Positions 1 through 10,025 of a stretch of 64,000 bases of DNA are shown here, piece after piece (positions within the stretch are counted from its first letter, which is position 1; every line of letters begins with the position of its first letter). The stretch is from Arsenicibacter rosenii (GTDB lineage: Bacteria > Bacteroidota > Bacteroidia > Cytophagales > Spirosomataceae). The stretch is taken from the NCBI RefSeq assembly GCF_001870735.1, contig NZ_MORL01000010.1, positions 62,001-126,000 of the forward strand, in the 5' to 3' direction. The notes beneath the pieces were generated by a model. The model ran no database searches and was not told the origin of the DNA. It saw only the letters and a program-made list of their open reading frames with translations. The position numbers were made by a program, and so were the translations under genes.

Positions 1-2
1 CG

Positions 3-464
3 CAGGCAGCCCGTTTTGCACCGGAGAAAATCCAGCAGATTCGCGAGCAGTTAGTAAAGATTGGTGTCGATCCTAAAATTGCTAATGCACGGACATTGAT
101 GCAGGAGATCAATGCCTATATCTACCACAATAAGACCAATATGGCTGCTGCACGAATGGATAAGCATGTAAATGAGTTTCCATTAAGTGCGCCGGAATTT
201 CTTTACGTAGCGCACTTCTTTAATGCTAACAGTAAAGACGGCAGCGATGCCCCGTCAACGATTAAATGGCTTGAAAAAGCCCTTGCGTTACCTAAGCTGG
301 AGCCTGCCCAAAAAGCAGATCTTTATTTTGAACTCGCCGATGCCTACAAACGGGCAAACCAGACGCAGGAAGCCCTGAAAGCTGCCAATAGTTCACTGGC
401 GGTAGCACAAAGTGCAAAGCTGAATACAAAGAAATATGCTGATCAGGTAGATAAACTGAAATAG
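3..464 (+). CDS. C-terminal part of a TPR-like protein (5' end outside window)
   Basis: The reading frame is open from base 3 to the TAA at 462-464, so the gene starts before the window. The visible ~153 residues are alpha-helical in character. A stretch reading DLYFELADAYKRANQTQEAL, followed by KAANSSLAVA, looks like a tetratricopeptide helix pair; the C-terminus is lysine-rich. Such C-terminal helical repeats occur in several Bacteroidota protein families, including some thioredoxin-like proteins, but the diagnostic N-terminus is missing, so no function is assigned. The only initiators inside the window (TTG 96, ATG 99) are probably internal codons, because homology-like sequence continues upstream of them. 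Confidence 0.6.
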   Translation, partial: QAARFAPEKIQQIREQLVKIGVDPKIANARTLMQEINAYIYHNKTNMAAARMDKHVNEFPLSAPEFLYVAHFFNANSKDGSDAPSTIKWLEKALALPKLEPAQKADLYFELADAYKRANQTQEALKAANSSLAVAQSAKLNTKKYADQVDKLK

Positions 465-1035
465 GATTTTTCTTATTCCGATAAACGGGAGACCATCCGA
501 AAACGAGGTTTTGACAATTTAAGCTCACGAATGAATTTCCGGACAATTGAAAAAAAATAACACAAAAACGCTAGAGAAACTACAGATTGTATAGAAGGGG
601 TATATTAAAAGGTATACTTAATATATATAGTTTATGTTTAACGACGACTTTGTTAAAAAATTTTCAATCACAGCCAGAAATTAGCTTATAATTCAAACAC
701 TTTTTTTTTATTTGCATCCCGATGTGAGATTGTGCTAATAGTGCATATAACGTTCATGGAGAAAAAAAAGTCTATTCGTATGGTAGGTTGTATGCTCAGA
801 GCGCGTCTTTTATTATTAATCATTAACCCTAACACCGTTTCGCCTATGATTTAACCACTGTCTGTAAACCTATTCGCATTCACTGAAGCTCTCTGTTGAA
901 ATGAAGCAGTTCATCTGCTTAAAAGCTATGGCACCCGCCACCCGTTACGGTTCAGAAAAACCGGTAAATCAGGCCTTTAAGCCTGATCACGCTAATTCAC
1001 AAACAAAATCTATTTTAAACACTTAATTGCTGTTT
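465..1035. other. Long AT-rich intergenic / 5' region of the giant surface protein gene
   Basis: No credible gene is seen in these 571 bases. The first part is very AT-rich, with a run of TATA-like sequence around 600-630. A perfect 7-bp inverted repeat, ATCAGGC / GCCTGAT with a 6-base loop, lies at 968-987, about 50 bases before the start codon of the surface protein. It could act as an mRNA leader hairpin or an operator; it has no T-tract, so it is not an obvious terminator. I found no perfect TAnnTTTG promoter element. The short minus-strand ORF at 292-546 is treated as spurious. Confidence 0.5.
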
Positions 1036-4000
1036 ATGTCTTCACGATTATACTTAGCTAAGATAACCGTTTGGCTATTGCTTATGCTGGGTGGGTATGG
1101 AGTGGTACAGGCACAGAACTCAATTACGAGCCTATCTCTTACGGGTGGTTCTAATTTGACGGCGGCTTGTGGTGGAACGACAATAACAATCGTGCCATCT
1201 ATCCAGACAACAAACCCAACAACTGTGACGGCTGTCGTTTACTCTCCTGTTCTGAATGGGATTGTACAACCGCAGTTTAACGGATCAGGTGTCGGTTTTA
1301 ATGGTTCATACACCCTCCCTGGTGTGACTACCTCGTCAACGCTAGTTGTTCAGGCTACAGGTTACTTCTCGAACGGTACGTCAAGTACCGCGTCTTTAAC
1401 GATTGGTGTATATCCATCAATTCAGACGCCGGTAAGTACAACTGTTTCGCCTGCCGCTATCTGTGCCGGTGGTAGCTCATCTATTACTGTCCCATCGGAT
1501 CTGACGATTCAAAGTGCGTCTGGTCCTGGTTTCCTGGCGTTGGTATCTCCAACTCCGACAAATGTTCTGAATGTAACTACGTCTGCAGCTGCCTCTGGTA
1601 TCCAGACGTATTCACTGGTTGTGTCAAATGCATCTGGTTGTACGGCGTTAGCTACGGCTAACTTAAACGTAAACCCGATTCCAACGGTTTCAATTACATT
1701 TAGCAATACGCTGTTGAATTGTACAAACCCTGCTACAGTTGCAACGGCTAATGTTACGCCTGCCGGTTCATATACGTATGTATGGTCTGGTGTTAGCAGT
1801 TCTACTACAAATACATCCTCTTATACTTATACCGGCTCAGGTACTGGACCATTAGCGTTCTCTGTTCTGGTAACAAGTGCAGGTGGTTGTACGGCAACTG
1901 CATCCGCTTCTGTTACAGCTGACCGCGTCGCTCCGGCTAACGGCCCTTCTGTATCTATTGTTTCTGCTGGTACATTCAGCAGCACACTGGTTGATGCTTC
2001 AACGGCTAGTGCCAGTGCATCCGGCACGGTTTGTCAGGGCACAACACTTGCACTGAGCATTTCCGGATGTGTAGCGCAAGCGCCATCATCGACGTCAACA
2101 ACAAATAACGATCCGGTTATTTTTGTGACAGGTCCTGGCGGAACGACAATCATCGGGGCTACAACAAGCACAACGATTGCCGGTGCTCCTGGTATCAACG
2201 TGTTTGCGATCCCAACGAACATTGTAACAGGTGCTGGTTCTCCATTCGTCTATACAATCCCATGTATCGGTGCTAATGGTTGCCAGAGCACAAATGTTGC
2301 TACACTGACGTTGACTGTTAACCCGACGCCTGCTGCTCCAGCGGCAATTGCTCCTCAGGTAGTTTGTGCCGGTACCATTGCCAGCCTGACAACAAGCTGC
2401 GCTTCGTCTACAGCGGTGTTCAGCGGTGCAACGTCATTTACAGGGAACAGCTTAACTGTAGCTACAACAGGTATCACGTCAGCAACTACGTTGACATATA
2501 CTGTCGTTTGTACAAACGCTTCAGGTTGCTCTAGCTCTGCTATCACAACAACATTGACAGTTAACCCTGTTCCTAACGCTGCTGCCTTAACAGTAACTGC
2601 CGGAACAACAACTAACGTTGCGGGTGGCGCTCTTGGCAGTGTATCTGTTTGCTCAGGTACATCACTGACAATTGCTACAAACTGTTTGATTGGTACGACA
2701 ACAAGCTCAACGGCTGTTGGCTCTAACCCGCCATTGATTGGTCAGAATACTGGCTTCAACGGTGTCGATAGCGGTACTGCCGGTGTTGGTTCAGGTTCAG
2801 GTACAACGCCTGGTAACTCAACTACATCTCTGGTAAACGCCAGCTTCGTTGGTTCGTTCACGGCTACTACAACGCAGACATACGTTTATACATTCGTATG
2901 TACAAACACTGCCGGTTGTACAAGCCCAACCACTACTACATTGTCTGTAACGGTTAATCCGGTTCCTGCTGCGCCAACATTGGGTAGCTTCGCAGGTGGT
3001 TTAGCTGGTACATCAACTACGCTTTGCGCTTCTAACACGGTTCGCCGTTTTGCCTTCTCTTGTCCAACTGGTGGTAGCCCACTCGCTCTGACAGCTGGTA
3101 CAGGTACAGGTCTTACAAATACGGCGGGTAGCTTGACCATTGCAGCTGGTTCTTCAGGAACTTATAGCTTCACTGGTCTGTGTGCAACATCATCTTGTAC
3201 AAGCGTAGGTACGCCGTTTAGCTTCACAATTGCTCCGGCTCCTAATGCTGCTGCTCTGACAGTAACAGGTGGTGTTCCGTCACCGGTTAACGTGGCTGCT
3301 GCCGGTGGTAGCGCCGTGACAGTATGTGCTGGTAGCACACTGGCCGTTCAAACTAACTGTTTGATCAGCACAGGTACAATCAGCTCGTCAAATGTTGGTA
3401 ACCCGCCGTTCATCGGTTCAGGTGGTGGTTCAGGTGTTGACCAGGGTGGTTCAGGTACAGGTGTAACAGGTGGTGGTACTACTATCCCTGGCTCTACAAC
3501 GAATGCCTTTGCGTCGTTCTCTGCTACATTTACGCAGATCACGACATCGCCGCTGGTTTATACATTCGTATGTCAGAATGCTTCAGGCTGTACTAGCCTT
3601 TCAGTAACAAGCCTGACTGTATCGGTAACGTCACAACCACAAGCGCCTACAGTTTCTGGTTTCACAGCAGCAACACTTTGCCAAAGCACAACACCACTAG
3701 CGGCTGTTGCTTCATGTGCTACAGGTGAAACTGCCTATGTAACAGTTACAGGTTCAGGTCTGACAGTATCAGGTGCTCCGGGTCAGTCAACAACGGCTAT
3801 CGTTGCTGCTGGCTCAACAGGTACATTTGGATATACTGCGGTTTGCGGTACATCTTCATGCACAAGCACAGCGGTAACACGTAGCTTTGTTATCGTGCCA
3901 ACGGCTAATAACGCATCACTTACTGTAACAGGTGGTACAGGTGCTAATATTGCAGGTGGTGGTGCAGGCAGCGTTTCAATTTGCTCAGGTAACTCCCTGA

Positions 4001-7000
4001 CAATTGCTACAAACTGTGCAATCGGTACAACAACAAGCTCAACTGCCGGTACATCTAACCCGCCATTGATTGGTCAGAATACTGGCTTCAACGGTGTCGA
4101 TAGCGGTACTGCCGGTGTTGGTTCAGGTTCAGGTACAACGCCTGGTAACTCAACTACATCTCTGGTAAACGCCAGCTTCGTTGGTTCATTCACGGCAACA
4201 ACAACACAGACGTATGTGTACACATTCGTATGTACAAATACAGCTGGTTGTACAAGCTTATCCGTAACAACACTGTCGATTACAGTTAACCCAACTCCTG
4301 CAGCACCAACCGTTGGTGGCTTCGCAGGTGGCTTAGCCGCTTCGTCGACAACATTGTGCCAGTCTAGCTCAGTTCGTCGTTTTGCCTTCTCTTGCCCTAC
4401 CGGTGGTAGCCCGATCGCTCTGGCAGCTGGTACAGGTACAGGTATTACAAACACGGCTGGTAGCGTAACTATCGCAGCTGGTTCTACAGGAACGTATAGC
4501 TTTACCGGCCTGTGTGCAACTTCATCTTGCACAAGCGTAGGTACGCCATATAGCTTCACTGTTGTTCCTTCTGCTCCAAACGCATCGCTGACCGTATTAG
4601 GTGGTACACCAACTCCAGCTCTGGCAAATGCAGTTTCTGTATGTTCAGGTCAGTCTCTGACAATCCTGACAAACTGCCAGATCGGTGTTTCATCGAACAC
4701 ATCGCCAGGTGCTACTAACCCGCCATTGATTGGTGGTAACACAGGTGGTTCAGGTATAGATCAAGGTACTTCAGGAACAGTTTCAACTGGTGGCGGTACA
4801 GCTCCTGGTTCAACGACAGCTCCGGTTAACGCCTTCTTCACTGCTACGTTTACATCAGCTACAACACAATCGTATGTTTACACATTCGTTTGTACGAATG
4901 CATCTGGTTGTTCAAGCACGGCGGTAACAAGCCTGTCAATCACAGTGAACCCGACGCCAGGTGCAGCTACAGTTGCTGGTATCAGCAGTGCAAGCATCTG
5001 CCAGTCTACGTCGCCAATCAACATTACAGCTACTTGCTCAAGCGCAAGCGCAGTTGTTACTGGCAGCGGTACAGGTTTCTCAACAGGTACAGTAGGTACT
5101 ACAACAATCTCTACAATCCCTGCTAACGCAACGGGTGTATATGGTTACACAGTAGTATGTACAAATGCTTCAGGTTGCGCAGCTACACCACAGGTATACA
5201 GCCTGACAGTAGTTCCTGCTCCAAACGTAGCGTCTATCACGCTGGTTAACGCTGGTACAGGTTCGCTGATTTCTGGTGCTTCTGCAACAGTATGTTCAGG
5301 TCAGTCGCTGACTGTATTGACAAACTGCTTCGTTAGCTCATCAACAACAGCTACTACCATTACTAACAACCCTCCATTCCAGAGTGGTTCTAACGGTATT
5401 GGTGGCTCAATTGGTGGTGGTTCAGTAGGTGGTGGTGTAACAACAAATAACAATGCGTTCTACACAGCTACGTTCTCATCGGCTACAACACAGACGTATG
5501 TATACACATTAGTTTGTACAAATGCAGCTGGTTGTTCTAGCACAGCGGTGACAAGCTTCTCGGTAACGGTTAACCCGACACCGGCAGCTCCGACTCCTGC
5601 CGCCACATACGTAGCTTGCCAGGGCACAGCTCCGATCTCAGTATCGGCTAACTGTCCAACAGGTACTACACTGATCGGTGGCCGAATCTCTGGAACAAAT
5701 ATAGCTCCAGGTAATACGACTGCAACGGCTGGTGTTTACACAATTGCTACCAGCGCGACAGGTGTAGGCAGCTATACAATTGCCTGCCAGAACTCGTCAG
5801 GATGTGTGAGTGAAGTGAAAACGTTCACTGCAACTGTAAACGTTGCGCCTGCAAACGCAACAATTACAGCTTCAGCTAGCGGTAACACAATCAACAACAT
5901 CGTTGGTAATTCTAATCAGACACTGACAATCTGCCGTAACACGCCGGTTTCTCTGACAATCGCTGGTTGTACAAGTGTGGTTATCCCTGGTCAAGGTACT
6001 ATCTCTGGTGGTATCTCAGTGAGTAACACAGGTGCAGTTGGTGGTATCAGCGGTGGTGGTACTTCAGGAACATTGTCAAATACATTGGTTGGTACATTAC
6101 CAACAGTAGGTATCCCGACAGGTGTTTACACAGTAACACTGGCTTGCCAGTCGCCATCAGGCTGTACAAGCACACTGATATCCAGCTTCTCGCTGAATAT
6201 CACAGATGCTCCGACAGCTAGCGTATCTGTTTCAGGTTTTGCTTCGACTTGTGGTGCTGGCAACGCTACAAACGCTACCGGTACATTGTCATGTGCTACC
6301 GGTTATGTATCATACACTGTAACAATGGCAAGCGGTTCAACAGCAATCACTGGTACTTCAGTTGTAAACTACACAGCGGCAACACCTGGTGCTTACACCG
6401 TTGCTGCTCAGTGCGCGACAACGCCAACTTGCCTTGGCCCTGTGTCAACGGTATCGTTCAACAACCGTGTAGCTACACCAGCTCCAACAAACGTGGCAAC
6501 GCTGCCTAACGCAATCTGCGCAGGTACGTCAAGCGTATTGTCAGCAGGTGGTTGCACAGGTGGTGTGATCAATTGGTACGAACAAGGTTCAAATACAGTA
6601 ATCGGTACAGGTGCTTCACTGACAGTTTCTCCAACTGCCACAACATCTTACCAGGCTAGCTGTTCATTAAACGGTTGTGCAAGTGTTAAAACGACAGCAG
6701 TAACCATTACTGTTCTGCCAATGCCTAGTGGTGTTCCATCAATCCAGGCGCTGCCAAACCCTGTAGCTCCAGGTGCTTCAGTAACACTGACAGCATTCGG
6801 TTGCCCGGCTGGTTCGCAAGTGATCTTCTATACAGACGCTGCGGGTACAGTTGAAGCAGGACGTAGCGCAACAGGCTCACTGGTGGTTAACCCAACTGTA
6901 AACACAACGTACTACGGTGCTTGCTTCAACGGTACTTGCCGTGGTATGGTTAGCACAGGTGGTACACCGGTTACAGTTCAGGCTTGTAACTTCGTTGCTA

Positions 7001-8775
7001 ACGTTACACCATCTTCGGCAACACTTTGCCCGGGTGGTAGCGTAGTTCTGACTTCATCAGGCGGTTCAAGCTATGTATGGAGCAACGGCGCTGGTAATGT
7101 TCAGTCAATCACTGTTCAGGCTCCGGGCGTTTACAACGTAATCGTAACGAACGCTTCAGGCTGTACAGCACTGGCGAGCGCAACAGTAGTAGCAGGTTCT
7201 GCTCCGGTTGTTGGTATCACTGGTAACACAAATATCGTACAAGGCCAGACTGCAGTTCTGACTGCAACAGGCGGTGTAACATATCTGTGGAACACAGGTG
7301 CTACAACACCGACAATCTCTACACAAACAGGTGGTGTATACAGCGTAACAGTAACGTCTCTGGCAGGTTGCTCAGCTTCAGGTCAGACAACTGTAACCGT
7401 AACGCCGCTGCCGGCTGCTCCTTCAGTAACGCCAGGTACAAACCTGCAGGCTTGCTTAGGTCAGAACGTATTGTTGACAGCTGCCTGCGCAACAGGTACA
7501 CCACGTTTCAACCGTGGCAACGCTTCGTTCAACCAGCCAACATACTCGGTAGAAAGCCCGGTAACAGGTACAGTTTCTATCAACGTAGTCTGCGTTGTGA
7601 ACGGTGTTGAAGGTGCAGCTACTCCGGTAACTGTAGCATTCAACGCATCACCAAACGTATCGATTGCCGGTGACGGTAAGATTTGCGTAACAAGTGGTGT
7701 CGTAACAGGCGCTACACTGACAGCTACCGGTGCGGCTAGCTACCTGTGGAGCAATGGTGCAACAACACCAACGATCACAGTAACTACTCCAGGTGTAATC
7801 AGTGTAACAGGTACAACTGCAGGTTGCTCTAACATTGCTCAGACTACAACATTCTCTGCAGTGTGTGGTACTGGTCAGGCGCTGGCAATCACAGGTGCAT
7901 CGATCAACTGTACAACTCGTCAAATCACAATCAACACAGTTGGTGGTGACGGAACAGCGATCCAGGGTCGTATCCTGTTAGTAACGCAATTCCAGTCAAT
8001 GGCTCAGCCTCTGATCCTTGACGCGGGTGTGTTTGCAGAACGTAAGCCTGTACAATTGCAAGTAATGCAGAGCGGTGTAATGTCGCCAATCTTCAACTTC
8101 GATTACAGTGCTCAGTGCTCAGGTGGTGGTACAGTAACGCCTCCTCCAACAAGCACAACGGTGACGCCTGGCAACACAATCACAGTTTGTGGTCAGCCAT
8201 ATGTATTAACTGGTGCTCCTTTCAGCGTATCGGCTGCATTCACATGTAACCCTGGTACAACACCACACGTTGTTAACTTCATCCCGTCAGGTGGTGTAGT
8301 TGATGCCGGTTCGGTGATTGAATTCATGAGTATTGGTATTACTCCATGGACACAGGCTTGTTCAGAAACGCTTGACTTGAACAACTTTGATAATAACACG
8401 TTTACTATCAATGCTCGTCAGCGTAATACACAAACTGGTGCTATCCTGGCAACAGCTCAAATCGTAGTATCATCTCCTTGCCAGCGTAAAGATGGTGCAG
8501 GTCGTGAGGCTACAACTGCTGATGCTCTGGATGTAACAGTTCTGGGTAACCCAACTCTGAGCGACAAGGTTGAAGTTGAAGTACGTGGTGCTGAAGGTCA
8601 GCGTCTGCAACTGCGCATGACTGATGGTCAAGGTGCTTCAGTAAGTGAAATCGCTGTAGAAAAAGCAAACTCAGTAGAACGTCAGACATTAGGTCTGGGC
8701 CGTTCAGCGGGTATGTACTTCCTGCAGGTAATCACGCCGTCGAAGGTTAAAACGGTTAAAGTTATCCGTCAATAA
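1036..8775 (+). CDS. Giant repetitive secreted surface protein with T9SS sorting domain
   Basis: This 2579-residue protein is probably exported by Sec and then by the type IX secretion system to the cell surface. The ATG at 1036 is chosen over the upstream in-frame TTG (1027) because it gives a compact signal peptide (MSSRLYLAKITVWLLLM... ending VQAQ). The body is a Ser/Thr/Gly/Ala-rich series of ~90-residue Ig/PKD-like modules. About fourteen of them end in a motif such as TNASGC, TNTAGC or QNASGC, and cysteines recur at regular positions. The last ~75 residues (LSDKVEVEV... to KTVKVIRQ) fit a type-A T9SS C-terminal sorting domain. Codon use is strongly biased to ACA and GGT and the DNA is internally repetitive, unlike the neighbours. 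A likely role is adhesin or cell-surface matrix component; the ligand is unknown. It is followed by a strong terminator. Confidence 0.85.
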   Translation: MSSRLYLAKITVWLLLMLGGYGVVQAQNSITSLSLTGGSNLTAACGGTTITIVPSIQTTNPTTVTAVVYSPVLNGIVQPQFNGSGVGFNGSYTLPGVTTSSTLVVQATGYFSNGTSSTASLTIGVYPSIQTPVSTTVSPAAICAGGSSSITVPSDLTIQSASGPGFLALVSPTPTNVLNVTTSAAASGIQTYSLVVSNASGCTALATANLNVNPIPTVSITFSNTLLNCTNPATVATANVTPAGSYTYVWSGVSSSTTNTSSYTYTGSGTGPLAFSVLVTSAGGCTATASASVTADRVAPANGPSVSIVSAGTFSSTLVDASTASASASGTVCQGTTLALSISGCVAQAPSSTSTTNNDPVIFVTGPGGTTIIGATTSTTIAGAPGINVFAIPTNIVTGAGSPFVYTIPCIGANGCQSTNVATLTLTVNPTPAAPAAIAPQVVCAGTIASLTTSCASSTAVFSGATSFTGNSLTVATTGITSATTLTYTVVCTNASGCSSSAITTTLTVNPVPNAAALTVTAGTTTNVAGGALGSVSVCSGTSLTIATNCLIGTTTSSTAVGSNPPLIGQNTGFNGVDSGTAGVGSGSGTTPGNSTTSLVNASFVGSFTATTTQTYVYTFVCTNTAGCTSPTTTTLSVTVNPVPAAPTLGSFAGGLAGTSTTLCASNTVRRFAFSCPTGGSPLALTAGTGTGLTNTAGSLTIAAGSSGTYSFTGLCATSSCTSVGTPFSFTIAPAPNAAALTVTGGVPSPVNVAAAGGSAVTVCAGSTLAVQTNCLISTGTISSSNVGNPPFIGSGGGSGVDQGGSGTGVTGGGTTIPGSTTNAFASFSATFTQITTSPLVYTFVCQNASGCTSLSVTSLTVSVTSQPQAPTVSGFTAATLCQSTTPLAAVASCATGETAYVTVTGSGLTVSGAPGQSTTAIVAAGSTGTFGYTAVCGTSSCTSTAVTRSFVIVPTANNASLTVTGGTGANIAGGGAGSVSICSGNSLTIATNCAIGTTTSSTAGTSNPPLIGQNTGFNGVDSGTAGVGSGSGTTPGNSTTSLVNASFVGSFTATTTQTYVYTFVCTNTAGCTSLSVTTLSITVNPTPAAPTVGGFAGGLAASSTTLCQSSSVRRFAFSCPTGGSPIALAAGTGTGITNTAGSVTIAAGSTGTYSFTGLCATSSCTSVGTPYSFTVVPSAPNASLTVLGGTPTPALANAVSVCSGQSLTILTNCQIGVSSNTSPGATNPPLIGGNTGGSGIDQGTSGTVSTGGGTAPGSTTAPVNAFFTATFTSATTQSYVYTFVCTNASGCSSTAVTSLSITVNPTPGAATVAGISSASICQSTSPINITATCSSASAVVTGSGTGFSTGTVGTTTISTIPANATGVYGYTVVCTNASGCAATPQVYSLTVVPAPNVASITLVNAGTGSLISGASATVCSGQSLTVLTNCFVSSSTTATTITNNPPFQSGSNGIGGSIGGGSVGGGVTTNNNAFYTATFSSATTQTYVYTLVCTNAAGCSSTAVTSFSVTVNPTPAAPTPAATYVACQGTAPISVSANCPTGTTLIGGRISGTNIAPGNTTATAGVYTIATSATGVGSYTIACQNSSGCVSEVKTFTATVNVAPANATITASASGNTINNIVGNSNQTLTICRNTPVSLTIAGCTSVVIPGQGTISGGISVSNTGAVGGISGGGTSGTLSNTLVGTLPTVGIPTGVYTVTLACQSPSGCTSTLISSFSLNITDAPTASVSVSGFASTCGAGNATNATGTLSCATGYVSYTVTMASGSTAITGTSVVNYTAATPGAYTVAAQCATTPTCLGPVSTVSFNNRVATPAPTNVATLPNAICAGTSSVLSAGGCTGGVINWYEQGSNTVIGTGASLTVSPTATTSYQASCSLNGCASVKTTAVTITVLPMPSGVPSIQALPNPVAPGASVTLTAFGCPAGSQVIFYTDAAGTVEAGRSATGSLVVNPTVNTTYYGACFNGTCRGMVSTGGTPVTVQACNFVANVTPSSATLCPGGSVVLTSSGGSSYVWSNGAGNVQSITVQAPGVYNVIVTNASGCTALASATVVAGSAPVVGITGNTNIVQGQTAVLTATGGVTYLWNTGATTPTISTQTGGVYSVTVTSLAGCSASGQTTVTVTPLPAAPSVTPGTNLQACLGQNVLLTAACATGTPRFNRGNASFNQPTYSVESPVTGTVSINVVCVVNGVEGAATPVTVAFNASPNVSIAGDGKICVTSGVVTGATLTATGAASYLWSNGATTPTITVTTPGVISVTGTTAGCSNIAQTTTFSAVCGTGQALAITGASINCTTRQITINTVGGDGTAIQGRILLVTQFQSMAQPLILDAGVFAERKPVQLQVMQSGVMSPIFNFDYSAQCSGGGTVTPPPTSTTVTPGNTITVCGQPYVLTGAPFSVSAAFTCNPGTTPHVVNFIPSGGVVDAGSVIEFMSIGITPWTQACSETLDLNNFDNNTFTINARQRNTQTGAILATAQIVVSSPCQRKDGAGREATTADALDVTVLGNPTLSDKVEVEVRGAEGQRLQLRMTDGQGASVSEIAVEKANSVERQTLGLGRSAGMYFLQVITPSKVKTVKVIRQ
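2722..2855 (+). repeat. 134-bp perfect direct repeat, copy 1 (inside giant gene)
   Basis: By reading, these 134 bases are identical to 4054-4187. The spacing is 1332 bases (444 codons), so the repeat is in frame and encodes the same peptide (from NPPLIGQNTG to NASFVGS) in both places. It lies within two modules that are also similar outside the identical core. Confidence 0.9.
4054..4187 (+). repeat. 134-bp perfect direct repeat, copy 2 (inside giant gene)
   Basis: This is the partner of 2722-2855. Recombination between the two would delete or duplicate exactly 444 codons without shifting the frame. Perfect identity next to diverged flanks suggests recent gene conversion or duplication. Confidence 0.9.
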
Positions 8776-8792
8776 TTAACCTTGCATATAGG

Positions 8793-8818
8793 AAAACCCC
8801 GCCAATTGGCGGGGTTTT
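8793..8818 (+). terminator. Intrinsic terminator of the giant gene
   Basis: A perfect inverted repeat, AAAACCCCGCC / GGCGGGGTTTT around a 4-base loop, starts 17 bases after the TAA and ends in a T-run. Confidence 0.9.
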
Positions 8819-8830
8819 CTGCTTTATGAC

Positions 8831-8872
8831 CCAACAAAAAAGGCCCGTTATACAACGGGCCTTTTTTGTTGG
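8831..8872. terminator. Bidirectional terminator between the giant gene and murB
   Basis: A long inverted repeat, CCAACAAAAAAGGCCCGTT paired with its complement ending in GTTGG, has A-runs on the left and T-runs on the right. It can therefore stop transcription from either side. It lies 12 bases beyond the murB stop codon and serves two convergent genes. Confidence 0.9.
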
Positions 8873-8883
8873 CTTTAGTAAAC

Positions 8884-9909
8884 CTAAATCACATTCACTT
8901 CAGGGTTGATTGTAATCCCGAACTTATCAAAAACGGATGTTTGAATCCGGGTAGCCAGAGAGAGCAGATCATGACCATTAGCCCCACCATAATTCACCAG
9001 GACGAGTGCTTGCTTCGTGTGCACGCCTGCATCACCATCACGATATCCTTTCCAGCCAGCCTGTTCGATAAGCCATCCGGCCGGTACTTTGGTGGTCGTT
9101 TCGCTTACAACATAACCAGGAATTGCCGGATAGGCTAGCTTCAGTTGCTGGTATTGGACGGTTGGTATCTCTGGGTTTTTAAAAAAGCTTCCGGCATTAC
9201 CAATGTCGGCGGGGTCCGGCAACTTGCTGCGGCGAATACGAATAACGGCGTCACTTACATCACGTATCGTGATATCGCCCGCGGAAACGCCCATTTCTGC
9301 CAGGGTATCCTGTATGGCACCGTATGAAATGTGAAACGTTGGTTGTTTGGCTAACCGGAATGTAACGCTGGCAATAATGTATTGGCCCTTGAGATCATGT
9401 TTAAACACACTTTCGCGATAGCCAAACCGACATTCCTCATGGTTAAATTGTCTCAGTTCACCACTTTCTACGTGAAGTGCTGTCAGAGAGTCAAAAACCT
9501 GTTCAATCTCAACACCGTAAGCACCGATATTCTGCATGGGAGCAGCGCCTACTGTGCCTGGTATCAGGGATAGATTTTCGAGTCCGGCATACTTATTTTC
9601 AACACAATACATTACAAACTGATGCCAGTTGACCCCTGCGCCTGCCTGTACCCAATAATGGGTGTCGCTTTCACGAACAACGTCAATGCCGTCGATGCGC
9701 ATCAGGATAACGAGACCGTCAACATCTTTTGTGAACAGAACATTACTTCCGCCTCCAAGGATAAGCTTAGGCATCTCCTGATACTCTTCTGACCTGAGAA
9801 GCGTCTGAAGATCTGCAAGGTTATGTACCTCAACGCCAAAACGTGCTGTTGCATCGATTCCGAACGTATTATAATTTTTTAGCGAAAAATTGCTCTGTAG
9901 CGTCAACAT
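8884..9909 (-). CDS. murB: UDP-N-acetylenolpyruvoylglucosamine reductase (MurB)
   Basis: MurB is the cytoplasmic FAD enzyme that reduces UDP-GlcNAc-enolpyruvate with NADPH to UDP-MurNAc, the second committed step of peptidoglycan synthesis. The start at 9909 (MLTLQSNFSLKNYNTFG) is preferred over an upstream ATG at 9930 because this is the usual family N-terminus; it gives 341 residues. Visible motifs are the FAD-binding LGGGSNVLF (51-59), NIGAYGVE (128-134), GYRES with the substrate-binding Arg165, GSFFKNP with the catalytic Ser241, and the C-terminal NPEVNVI with Glu337. The length and C-terminus fit the longer, E. coli-like type I MurB. It is convergent with the giant gene and divergent from the lipoprotein gene. 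Confidence 0.96.
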   Translation of the reverse strand: MLTLQSNFSLKNYNTFGIDATARFGVEVHNLADLQTLLRSEEYQEMPKLILGGGSNVLFTKDVDGLVILMRIDGIDVVRESDTHYWVQAGAGVNWHQFVMYCVENKYAGLENLSLIPGTVGAAPMQNIGAYGVEIEQVFDSLTALHVESGELRQFNHEECRFGYRESVFKHDLKGQYIIASVTFRLAKQPTFHISYGAIQDTLAEMGVSAGDITIRDVSDAVIRIRRSKLPDPADIGNAGSFFKNPEIPTVQYQQLKLAYPAIPGYVVSETTTKVPAGWLIEQAGWKGYRDGDAGVHTKQALVLVNYGGANGHDLLSLATRIQTSVFDKFGITINPEVNVI

Positions 9910-10025
9910 AAGGCAGTAAAAATTGTCCAAAAATAATAAATGATTTATACCCTTCCCTCAGAAGAGGCAAAGGATTACTGATTACTAATTGGATATTTAC
10001 TATGTTTGCAATTCGTATAAAGGGT

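Noticed and set aside
1509-7923. Many short ORFs on the minus strand and other frames inside the giant gene
   Set aside because: The low-complexity, stop-poor codon pattern of the repeat protein produces them; none has a start signal or protein-like composition.
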